From Myxococcales bacterium (GTDB lineage: Bacteria; Myxococcota; Myxococcia; Myxococcales; Myxococcaceae), in the NCBI GenBank assembly GCA_003153055.1, contig PMBV01000080.1, positions 1-14,535 of the forward strand: DNA of 14,535 nucleotides, read 5' to 3'. Positions within the stretch are counted from its first letter, which is position 1. Each line of letters starts with the position of its first letter. Below are positions 5,748-11,857 of the stretch, one piece after another. The position numbers were made by a program, and so were the translations under genes. The notes beneath the pieces were generated by a model. The model was not told the origin of the DNA. It ran no database searches and was given only the letters and a program-made list of their open reading frames with translations.

Positions 5748-7244
5748 TCAGCCCAGCTTGTCGATCGTCAGCCAGCTCCAGAAGACGTTCGGCGGGAACG
5801 TCTGGGTGGCCGCGGAGCCCTGTAACACCCAGATCTCGATGAAGTCGTTCGCGTTCAGCCGAATGGGCCTGCAGCCCCCAGCCGTGGTCGAGCCCGCGCT
5901 GTTGGCGAACGCGCGCTCGCGGGTGCCGTTCACGAAGAGGTCGAGTTCGAAGCCAATGGCGCTGCCGGCCCAAAGCGACGCGCACACCAGATACCTGCCC
6001 GCGGTCGACGCCTTGAACCGATAGTTCGTGGTGTCGTACTCGTTCTGCGCGTCGTAGCTCTCGGCGCTGTACGCCACCTTCGTGAAGGTAGTGGCCGTAG
6101 CGGTGAAGCTGGTGGTGTTCGAGACGGACACCGACGACTGGCTCGGCACCGAGACGATGCCGGTGCTTCCAATGCGCATCCGCTCGGTGAGCCCGGTGCT
6201 GTCGGTGTTGGAGGTGTGGAAGGTGAGCGCTGCCGGCGCGTTACCAGCGGAGACCGGTCCGGCGACAACCGGGCGGATGTCGGTGACGGCCTGGTAGTTC
6301 GCACCGTCGTAGGCCCAGCCTACGTATTCGCCGATGACGTCGCCGTTCGCCACGGCAGTGGGCGCGGCCTCGGTGCCGTTCGCCCGGCGGAGCGAGATCT
6401 CCGCGTTCCCGGCGAAGAAGTTGGCGTGGAAGTTACCGACGATGGACAGAGGCACCTCAGGGACCGCCGTGCCGATGCCCACCCTACCCGCCTGGTTGAT
6501 GGTGAGCGAGGGGCGCCCCGTGCTCGTGCTGATTCGCGTGACGACCTTCTGGACGTTGAACTGGAAACCGTTGTTGTTCGCCGCCCACGGCGCGTCGACG
6601 GTGAGGTGTGTGGCGTCGGTGACAGTGACCACCCGGTGCGTCTCGCGCGTGCTGGTGGGGTTGATGGTGATGAGGTCGCCGACCACGACCTCGGTCCCGA
6701 AGGCGGTGCCGTGCCCGGTGACCGTGGTTTCGGAAGAGAGCGTGTCGATGCTGCCGGTCCCGGCGAACGGCGCGGGCCCGGCGATGTAGGCCGAGCCGGC
6801 CATGCGAAAGCCGGCGGTCTGGTCAACCGCCGTCTGGTTCTGGACGAAGGAGGCGCCACTCCCGGCGAGCGAGCCGGCGACGTAGGCGAAGGGCACCGTG
6901 GCGATGGTCTGTCGCGGGCTGAGCTTGGCGTTCTCGACCGAGACCTCGATCGCACGGTTGGGACCGGCGAAGGCGTCGGGGAGGGCTGTGGTGGTGGCAG
7001 GACTGCAAGCCGTCCCGTCACCGAGGAGAATCGCGTAGTAGCCGTCGGTCAGCGCGACAACCTGGTTCTCGCACCAGATGAGTTTGCCAGCGGTCGGGTC
7101 GTCGTAGATGCCGAACTGCATGTTCACCACTCCGGTCTGCGGCGCGCCGGAAGCGTCGAACAGCCGGCCCTGGTACGCCAGCTTCGCAGGGATCTGTGCA
7201 AGGGCCAGCGCAGGAAAGAGAGCGACGAGAACGAGGCTTTTCAT
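5748..7244 (-). CDS. Secreted fibre-like surface protein with C1q/TNF-like head
   Basis: This is a 498-residue protein. The start is the ATG complementary to 7242-7244, preceded by a good ribosome site (GGAGAAACGTC before ATG); an in-frame codon 11 residues earlier is less likely. Residues 1-17 are a Sec signal peptide (MKSLVLVALFPALALAQ, cut after ALA). Residues 18-125 are the IPAKLAYQGRLFDASGAP / NMQFGIYDD / ATVPFAYVAG module common on exported proteins of this group of bacteria. The centre has an AFGTEVVVGDLITIN block, then RVGIGTAVPEVPLSI (about 254-268) and ERMRIGS (354-360), which are tail-fibre-like repeats seen before S74 or collagen-like ends. Residues from about 375 form a jelly-roll head: YDAQNEYDTTNYRF, TAGRYLVCASLW, ELDLFVNG and RLNANDFIEIWV. 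It probably forms a trimer outside the cell, perhaps as an adhesin. It lies opposite to, and between, the two toxin parts. Confidence 0.75.
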   Translation of the reverse strand: MKSLVLVALFPALALAQIPAKLAYQGRLFDASGAPQTGVVNMQFGIYDDPTAGKLIWCENQVVALTDGYYAILLGDGTACSPATTTALPDAFAGPNRAIEVSVENAKLSPRQTIATVPFAYVAGSLAGSGASFVQNQTAVDQTAGFRMAGSAYIAGPAPFAGTGSIDTLSSETTVTGHGTAFGTEVVVGDLITINPTSTRETHRVVTVTDATHLTVDAPWAANNNGFQFNVQKVVTRISTSTGRPSLTINQAGRVGIGTAVPEVPLSIVGNFHANFFAGNAEISLRRANGTEAAPTAVANGDVIGEYVGWAYDGANYQAVTDIRPVVAGPVSAGNAPAALTFHTSNTDSTGLTERMRIGSTGIVSVPSQSSVSVSNTTSFTATATTFTKVAYSAESYDAQNEYDTTNYRFKASTAGRYLVCASLWAGSAIGFELDLFVNGTRERAFANSAGSTTAGGCRPIRLNANDFIEIWVLQGSAATQTFPPNVFWSWLTIDKLG

Positions 7245-7371
7245 GACGTTTCTCCGAAATTTGTGGAGGGATTCCAAAAGGATATCTCACTGCCAACGTG
7301 AATGAGACAATGGTGAAGGTCGTAGTTGAGTCGTTGACGGTCACCCGGCCGAAGCGAGGGCGGAACTCGAC

Positions 7372-7611
7372 GTGATCGTTCGCAAGTCCGCGGTCCCGGA
7401 GAGCGCCGCGCAGGCTCCGGGCCTCGAGCACCGCCCCATCGCCGTCGATGTGAACAAGGGCGAGAACCAGTTCGGCCTGAACTGGAAGTCTCTCCAGACC
7501 GTCAACGCCACCGCGCTCCCGGGCAGCGGGCGAGTCGAGCGGACGAAGCCCGACATGATCATGCCCCAGCACGTCTCCGCGGCGTTCCAGGAACTCTTCA
7601 AGCCGAAGTGA
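7372..7611 (+). pseudogene. Detached C-terminal cassette of the ADP-ribosyltransferase-like toxin
   Basis: From about 7382 the translation reads KSAVPESAAQAPGLEHRPIA, then VDVNKGENQFGLNWKSL and TALPGSG, with a tail ending in QELFKPK. This is the part the toxin at 5217-5726 lacks: the catalytic-glutamate block, the NQFGL segment and the PGSG end. The frame is open only from about 7330, and upstream of the repeat there is nothing resembling the ART N-terminus. The nearest start is GTG 7372, without a ribosome site. On its own it cannot be an enzyme. It is best read as the displaced 3' end of the toxin gene, or as an orphan tip left after recombination between related toxins. It begins just beyond the promoter side of the fibre gene. 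Confidence 0.6.
7382..7411 (+). repeat. 30-bp direct repeat, copy 2 (start of toxin C-cassette)
   Basis: This copy is identical to 5635-5664 and offset by 1747 bases. Both copies are on the same strand and in the same codon register. A crossover here would join toxin residues 1-149 to 66 residues of this cassette in frame. Confidence 0.95.
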
Positions 7612-7620
7612 CTCCGTCGG

Positions 7621-7667
7621 GGCGCTGAGCGTCTGGCTCAGGACGCCTCTCCTTCAAGACGAAGGAG
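7621..7667 (+). terminator. Two adjacent hairpins after the toxin cassette
   Basis: The first hairpin has TGAGC (7626-7630) pairing with GCTCA (7636-7640) around the loop GTCTG, framed by GGCG (7621-7624) and CGCC (7644-7647). The second has CTCCTTC (7649-7655) pairing perfectly with GAAGGAG (7661-7667) around AAGAC. The pair begins 10 bases after the stop of the toxin cassette. No clear U-tract follows, which is common in high-G+C genomes. A transcription end for whatever was expressed from the left is the likeliest role. Confidence 0.4.
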
Positions 7668-7741
7668 CAGTGCGGAACGCAGGCGCCCGTTTAGAGGCGT
7701 AGACGTTGCCGGCGAGGTCCGATCGCGGTCACACTCCGGGC

Positions 7742-8347
7742 ATGTCAGGCCCGGCTGCTACGACTCCGCCCATGGACGAAGTCTCCACGACACTCAACGA
7801 ACGGCTCCGGCCACTCAAGGTGTCCGAGTACGTCGCGCTGGCCAAGCTCGGCGCCTTCGAGAACGAGCGGGTGGAGCTCTTGAGAGGGCGGGTGGTGAGG
7901 ATGGCGCCTCAGGGCGAAGAGCATGCGTGGGTGGTGCAGACGTTGAACAGCCTGTTGGTGGAGCGCTTCGGGCGCTGGGCAGCGGTGCGGCCCGGGCTCC
8001 CGCTCGAGGCGTCGGAGGACTCGATGCCTGAGCCCGACTTCGCCCTGGTCCCCAAGTCGAGCCGGCCCGGCCCTCACCCGCAGAAGGCGCTCTTGCTGAT
8101 CGAGGTGTCCCATTCCTCCTTGCGGCTCGACCGGAAGGTGAAGGCCCCGCTCTATGCCGAGGGCGGGTCGCCGGAATACTGGATCGTCGATGTCGCAGCC
8201 GGCGAGCTCGAGGTCTTCCGCAAACCGAAAGGCGGCAGGTGGACGGAGCGCTTCGTCTTGACGGCCCACGACACGATTCGTACGGTGTCGTTCCCCGAGG
8301 TCGAGGTCGAGCTCAAGCTGTTCCTCGCCGCGGCCTCGAGGTACTGA
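7742..8347 (+). CDS. Uma2 family (DUF820) PD-(D/E)xK nuclease-fold protein
   Basis: This protein has about 201 residues when started at ATG 7742; ATG 7772 (MDEVSTTLNERL) and an upstream TTG at 7706 are alternatives, none with a good ribosome site. The family blocks are clear: MTVSEY-like KVSEYVALAKLGAFENERVE, LLRGRVVRMAPQGEEHAWVV, then MPEPDFALVP with the catalytic-site aspartate. LLLIEVSHSSLRLDRKVKAP follows with the E-x-S element and lysine, and then YAEGGSPEYWIVD. All metal-site residues expected for the fold are present. Uma2 proteins are abundant in cyanobacteria and myxobacteria; a nuclease activity is predicted from the fold, and the biological role is unknown. It stands alone, with no partner gene close by on either side. 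Confidence 0.85.
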   Translation: MSGPAATTPPMDEVSTTLNERLRPLKVSEYVALAKLGAFENERVELLRGRVVRMAPQGEEHAWVVQTLNSLLVERFGRWAAVRPGLPLEASEDSMPEPDFALVPKSSRPGPHPQKALLLIEVSHSSLRLDRKVKAPLYAEGGSPEYWIVDVAAGELEVFRKPKGGRWTERFVLTAHDTIRTVSFPEVEVELKLFLAAASRY

Positions 8348-8603
8348 CGCCTCACACGGTGCTGTCCCGGCCACCAAGGCTGGCGGTTTGCTCAGGGCGT
8401 CTCGTCGCTGTCGTCGATGAGCTGAAAGGGCTCCGAGGAAGCGGCGAGCGCGACGGTTCATCGTTGCGGGGCGCTGAAAAACCCGCGCGCGAGGGCCGCA
8501 CACACCAACCGAACGTCGACGACCGACAGGTGGTGGTGCCTCCACCGGACGACGCTGCGGTGGAGTCCTCACCGCGGGCCTCGAAGGACTCGGCAATTTC
8601 TGC
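8348..8603 (+). other. Stretch without recognisable gene
   Basis: Between the Uma2 gene and the phosphatase fragment I see no ORF with family character in any frame, no hairpin of note and no repeat. Because a histidine-phosphatase tail begins at 8604, this stretch may hold the decayed front half of that gene, but no RHG motif is visible. Confidence 0.4.
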
Positions 8604-8732
8604 GTGCCGGGAGGAGAAAGCTTCGCTGATTGCGGCCGCCGCGCTGTCGCCGCGTTCGAGGACCTCACCGGCACGAGGGAAGGCACCCTCTTGATCGTCG
8701 GCCACGCCGGGGCAAACCGGCTCATGCAAAGG
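8604..8732 (+). pseudogene. Histidine phosphatase (phosphoglycerate mutase-like) C-terminal fragment
   Basis: The translation PGGESFADCGRRAVAAFEDL followed by EGTLLIVGHAGANRLM carries two late landmarks of the histidine phosphatase superfamily: the PgGES...R block with the acid, and the second catalytic histidine in IVGHAG. The N-terminal RHG motif with the phospho-accepting histidine is missing, as is most of the domain. After the GHAG strand the reading frame continues through non-homologous residues into the regulator gene at 8889, so a naive call would fuse the two. It is most likely the relic of a CobC/GpmB-like enzyme. Confidence 0.6.
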
Positions 8733-8828
8733 AGCAAACGTGGCTACCAGGTGCGCCTCCTGAACGGCCGCGCGCGTCAAGGCCGCCACTCACGAGGCCG
8801 CCTCCGGCCCCAGCGGAACCGACCAGGC

Positions 8829-8845
8829 ACGGCAAGCTTCTTGCT
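8829..8845 (+). promoter_or_regulatory. Candidate sigma-54 promoter of the AcoR-like gene
   Basis: ACGGCAAGCTTCTTGCT has the invariant GG and GC of sigma-54 promoters with exactly ten bases between them (GG 8831-8832, GC 8843-8844), plus the TTGCT box at -12. The first two bases and parts of the -24 box deviate from consensus. Transcription would start near 8856, about 33 bases before the ATG at 8889. This would allow self-activation. Confidence 0.4.
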
Positions 8846-8888
8846 GATCATCGACCCAGTTGGGCGAACACTTCGGCTGGAGACTCTC

Positions 8889-10844
8889 ATGGAACAGGTC
8901 GCCCTCACCGAGAACCGAACCGAACGTCGACTGACGGTCGACCGGGCCTGGCAGCAGTACCTCGACAAGGCGATTACCCCCGCCGACGTTCCCAACGAAA
9001 TCACCTCCTCGTGGCGCCGCGCTCGGGAGCAGTACCGCATCGACCCCAAGCTCACCGAGCCTCGGCGGGTACTCGCTCCCGATGCGCTGGTCGACCGGCG
9101 CACCCGCGACGAAGTGCTGCGCATCGCTTCGCCCATCCTCCACGAGTTCGCCGACATCCTGAGCGACCACGTCGTCACCTACGTCGACGCTGACGGGTGG
9201 CTCCTCGAGCTGATGGGCGACCCGCGCATCATCGAGCGCGTCGCCGACATTCACTTTCGCCCCGGAGTGAACTGGGCCGAGGACTCGGCCGGAACCAACG
9301 GCCCAGGCACGGCGCTGGCGACTGGACAGCCAGTCGAGGTCTTCGCCTCCGAGCACTTCGTGGAGGCCTGGCACCCATGGAGCTGCGCCGCCGCGCCAGT
9401 GCGCGACGCCCGGGGCACCAAGCCCATCGGCCTCGTCGACGTCACCAGCCCTTGGGAGCTGCAGTCTCGCCAGGCCCTCACCCTCGCCAAGGTCATCGCC
9501 CGGGCGGTGGAGGAACGCTTGCGGGCTGTCCGGAGCGTGCGCGAAGAAGTGGTGCGCCACGCCCTGCGCGCGGCGAAGAGCGCGGGCGATGCGCTGGTAG
9601 CCGTCGACGCGCTGGGCCGAGTCATCGCGCTGAACGACCTAGCGGAGCGTCGAGGCCTGGCGCCCGCGCACGCACTCAGCCCAACGACCCACCAAGCCAT
9701 CAGCGGGTTTCTCACCGGCGCGACCCACCCCGACGGCGAGACCCGTCTGCGCCTCGCCGAGGGACACGCCGTCATCGCTGCGGTGCAGCACGAAGGCGCC
9801 ACGGTCGGTGCCATCGTGCGCATTCCGCCGCTGACGACCAAGGCCCCTCGCTCGACCCACGACGCTCCGTCGGCCCGGTACCACTTCGAGCGAATCCTGG
9901 GAGACTCCGAGCCTCTTCGCCGAGTGCTCGAGCTCGCCCGGGTCGCCACCCGCAACGATCTCCCGGTGGTCCTCTCGGGAGAATCGGGCACCGGCAAGGA
10001 GCTGTTCGCCCACTCCATCCACGCCAGCAGCGGCAGGGGCAGCGGGCCCTTCGTGGTGGTGAATTGTGGGGCCATTCCCGCCGAGCTCGTCGAGGCCGAG
10101 CTGTTTGGCTACGAGCCGGGCGCCTTCACCGGCGGCCGACGCGAGGGCAACACCGGCCGCTTCGAGGACGCCTCGGGAGGCACCATCTTCCTCGACGAGG
10201 TCAGCGAGCTGCCGCTCCCAGCCCAGACGGCGTTGCTCCGGGTGCTCCAAGAGAAAGAGGTGGTGCGCCTGGGCGGCAGCACCCCGCGGCAGGTCGACGT
10301 GCGAGTCCTGGCGGCGACCAACCGGGCCCTCGACGAGGAGATCCGCGCCAAGCGCTTCCGCCGCGATCTCTACTACCGGCTCAACGTGCTCCCCATCGCC
10401 GTCCCGCCGCTGCGAACGAGGGGCGACGACATCGTGCTCCTCGCGCGCGCCTTCCTGACCGAGGCGGAGACCGAGGTGCACCGCACCAGCCTCTCTCTCT
10501 CGGCCGATGCCCTCGACGCGCTGAAATCGAAGCCCTGGCCCGGGAACGTGCGCGAGCTCAAGAACGTCGTCTTGCGCGCCGCCGCCACCGCGCCAAGCAA
10601 CCAGATCGCCGCCAGCGATCTCCAGTTCGACCCCGACGAAGACTGGCCCGAGAGCGGCGCCCCTGCCACCAAGGGCACTCTCCGCGAGGCCGTCGTTCAA
10701 TCGGAGCGCGCTCGGCTCCTCGACGCGCTCGAGACCTGCGCCTGGAACTGCACCCGAGCGGCGGCCCAGCTCGACATCTCCCGCATGACCCTCTACCGAA
10801 TGCTGAACAAGTACGGCCTCTCCCGGTCACCCGACTCGCGCTGA
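8889..10844 (+). CDS. AcoR-type sigma-54-dependent transcriptional activator (GAF-AAA+-Fis HTH)
   Basis: This is a 651-residue enhancer-binding protein that drives RNA polymerase with sigma-54. Residues 35-60 carry the SSWRRAREQYRIDP block of the AcoR group. Residues 75-215 are a GAF-like sensor with the signature NWAEDSAGTNGPGTALATGQ and AWHPWSCAAAPV. The AAA+ domain (about 331-560) has Walker A GESGTGKE (364-371), the sigma-54 contact loop GAFTGG (411-416; consensus GAFTGA), Walker B GTIFLDEV (431-438) and the R-x-D-L-Y-Y-R-L block (491-498). A Fis-type helix-turn-helix (RAAAQLDISRMTLYRMLNKY, about 623-642) ends the protein. The start is ATG 8889, with GGAG seven bases upstream; the frame is open further left, into a phosphatase relic, but that part is not homologous. 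Activators of this group often control nearby catabolic or oxidoreductase genes. The promoter and palindromes just downstream point to xdhC as its target. Confidence 0.93.
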   Translation: MEQVALTENRTERRLTVDRAWQQYLDKAITPADVPNEITSSWRRAREQYRIDPKLTEPRRVLAPDALVDRRTRDEVLRIASPILHEFADILSDHVVTYVDADGWLLELMGDPRIIERVADIHFRPGVNWAEDSAGTNGPGTALATGQPVEVFASEHFVEAWHPWSCAAAPVRDARGTKPIGLVDVTSPWELQSRQALTLAKVIARAVEERLRAVRSVREEVVRHALRAAKSAGDALVAVDALGRVIALNDLAERRGLAPAHALSPTTHQAISGFLTGATHPDGETRLRLAEGHAVIAAVQHEGATVGAIVRIPPLTTKAPRSTHDAPSARYHFERILGDSEPLRRVLELARVATRNDLPVVLSGESGTGKELFAHSIHASSGRGSGPFVVVNCGAIPAELVEAELFGYEPGAFTGGRREGNTGRFEDASGGTIFLDEVSELPLPAQTALLRVLQEKEVVRLGGSTPRQVDVRVLAATNRALDEEIRAKRFRRDLYYRLNVLPIAVPPLRTRGDDIVLLARAFLTEAETEVHRTSLSLSADALDALKSKPWPGNVRELKNVVLRAAATAPSNQIAASDLQFDPDEDWPESGAPATKGTLREAVVQSERARLLDALETCAWNCTRAAAQLDISRMTLYRMLNKYGLSRSPDSR

Positions 10845-10849
10845 GAACC

Positions 10850-10900
10850 GTCACTCACCGGTGACACTGTCGCGCTCGAGTGACGTTCGCGCTCGTCACT
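10850..10900. promoter_or_regulatory. Palindrome cluster, candidate enhancer for the AcoR-like activator
   Basis: Just past the regulator's stop lie overlapping dyads built from GTGAC/GTCAC halves. They are the perfect palindrome TCACCGGTGA (10855-10864), GTCAC...GTGAC (10850-10854 / 10861-10865), GACACTGTC (10863-10871), and AGTGACG/CGTCACT (10879-10885 / 10894-10900). The cluster ends about 50 bases before the -24 element of xdhC, which is the usual distance for sigma-54 enhancers. The right-hand dyad could also fold as a weak terminator for the regulator gene. Confidence 0.55.
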
Positions 10901-10948
10901 GGGAGGCCAGGTGTGCGCACTACCCGAGGCCAGCCGCCGAAGCTCGCG

Positions 10949-10965
10949 TTGGCGCTCGCCTTGCT
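10949..10965 (+). promoter_or_regulatory. Sigma-54 (-24/-12) promoter of xdhC
   Basis: TTGGCGCTCGCCTTGCT fits the sigma-54 consensus YTGGCACGRNNNTTGCW at nearly every conserved place: TTGGC at -24, TTGCT at -12, and ten bases between GG (10951-10952) and GC (10963-10964). A start near 10976 leaves a short leader that contains the GAGGAGG ribosome site. Confidence 0.7.
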
Positions 10966-10991
10966 TCTCGTGGGCCCCGAGGAGGCTCCAC

Positions 10992-11846
10992 ATGGAAGAC
11001 ATCTACGAGGCCATCGTGAGGTACCGCCGCGAGGGCCGTCGGGCCGCGCTGGCGACGATCGTGAGTGTTCGCGGCTCGGCCCCGTCGGTCGAGTCAGCCA
11101 AGATGCTGGTGGGTGAGACGGGCATCGTCATGGGCACGGTGGGTGGCGGCTGTGTGGAGGCCGACGTGTGCCAGGTGGCGCGGGCGGTGATGGCCGAGGG
11201 CAAGCCACGCACCCTGTCTTTCGACCTCAAGGAGAACCCCAACTTCGACACCGGGCTCGTCTGTGGTGGCTCGCTGGAGATCTTCGTCGAGCCGCTGCTC
11301 CCGACTCCGCTGGTCTACGTCTTCGGCTGCGGCCACGTGGGCCTCAACGTCTACAAGGCAGCGCGCCTGGCGGGCTTCGACGTGGTGGTGGTCGACGACC
11401 GAGACGAGTTCGCCAACGCCGAGCGCTTCCCCGAGGCCCGTGAGGTGCACGCCGACCCGATGGACACGGTGTTCTCCCGCATCGCGCCTCAGCCACACGC
11501 GTTCATCGTCATCGTCACCCGCGGCCATCGCAACGACCTGCAGGTGCTCCGCTGGGCCCTCGACACGTCGGCGCGCTACATCGGCATGGTGGGCTCGAAG
11601 CGCAAGGTGCTGACGCTGCGACGCGAGCTCGAGAAGGAGGGCGTGCCGGCCGCCAAGCTGGGCCTCGTGCACGCCCCCATCGGGCTGGAGATCGGCGCCA
11701 CGACGCCCGAGGAGATCGCCATCTCGGTGGTAGCCGAGCTCATCGGCATTCGCCGCGGCGCCGAAGCCCTCAACCACAAGCGGCTGGTCAGCAAGCCGAC
11801 CCTCGAGGCCGTGGCGCCCGCTCCAGTGGCGGCCTCCGCTGGCTAG
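10992..11846 (+). CDS. xdhC: XdhC/CoxI family molybdenum cofactor chaperone
   Basis: This 284-residue protein starts at ATG 10992 behind a very good ribosome site (GAGGAGG, six bases upstream). The N-terminal XdhC_CoxI domain shows ALATIVSVRGSAP (20-31), MLVGETGIVMGTVGGGCVEA (38-57) with Cys54, and GLVCGGSLEIFVEP with Cys91. The C-terminal Rossmann-like domain begins VYVFGCGHVGLNVYKAARLA (108-127) and includes the YIGMVGSKRK and GLEIGATTPEEIAISVVAEL blocks. XdhC binds molybdenum cofactor, protects it while a desulfurase exchanges oxygen for sulfur, and delivers it to xanthine dehydrogenase or related hydroxylases. The next gene, 11 bases downstream, is a NifS-type desulfurase, the known type of partner. 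No hydroxylase subunit gene is in the window. The gene is likely under the sigma-54 promoter at 10949-10965. Confidence 0.92.
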   Translation: MEDIYEAIVRYRREGRRAALATIVSVRGSAPSVESAKMLVGETGIVMGTVGGGCVEADVCQVARAVMAEGKPRTLSFDLKENPNFDTGLVCGGSLEIFVEPLLPTPLVYVFGCGHVGLNVYKAARLAGFDVVVVDDRDEFANAERFPEAREVHADPMDTVFSRIAPQPHAFIVIVTRGHRNDLQVLRWALDTSARYIGMVGSKRKVLTLRRELEKEGVPAAKLGLVHAPIGLEIGATTPEEIAISVVAELIGIRRGAEALNHKRLVSKPTLEAVAPAPVAASAG

Positions 11847-11857
11847 TGGGGCGGAGC

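Noticed and set aside
6216..7301. 361-codon plus-strand ORF opposite the fibre gene
   Set aside because: Its Gly/Arg/Val-rich composition is the antisense shadow of the fibre gene, which has a signal peptide, ribosome site and domain matches.
7245..7330. Sigma-54-like element (TGGCAGTGAGATATCC on the minus strand) before the fibre gene
   Set aside because: There is no GC ten bases after GG, so the core spacing rule fails; no convincing -35/-10 pair was seen either.
9197..10864. 555-codon plus-strand ORF inside the sigma-54 activator
   Set aside because: It is an Arg/Ala/Pro-rich out-of-frame shadow of a gene with complete AAA+ motifs.
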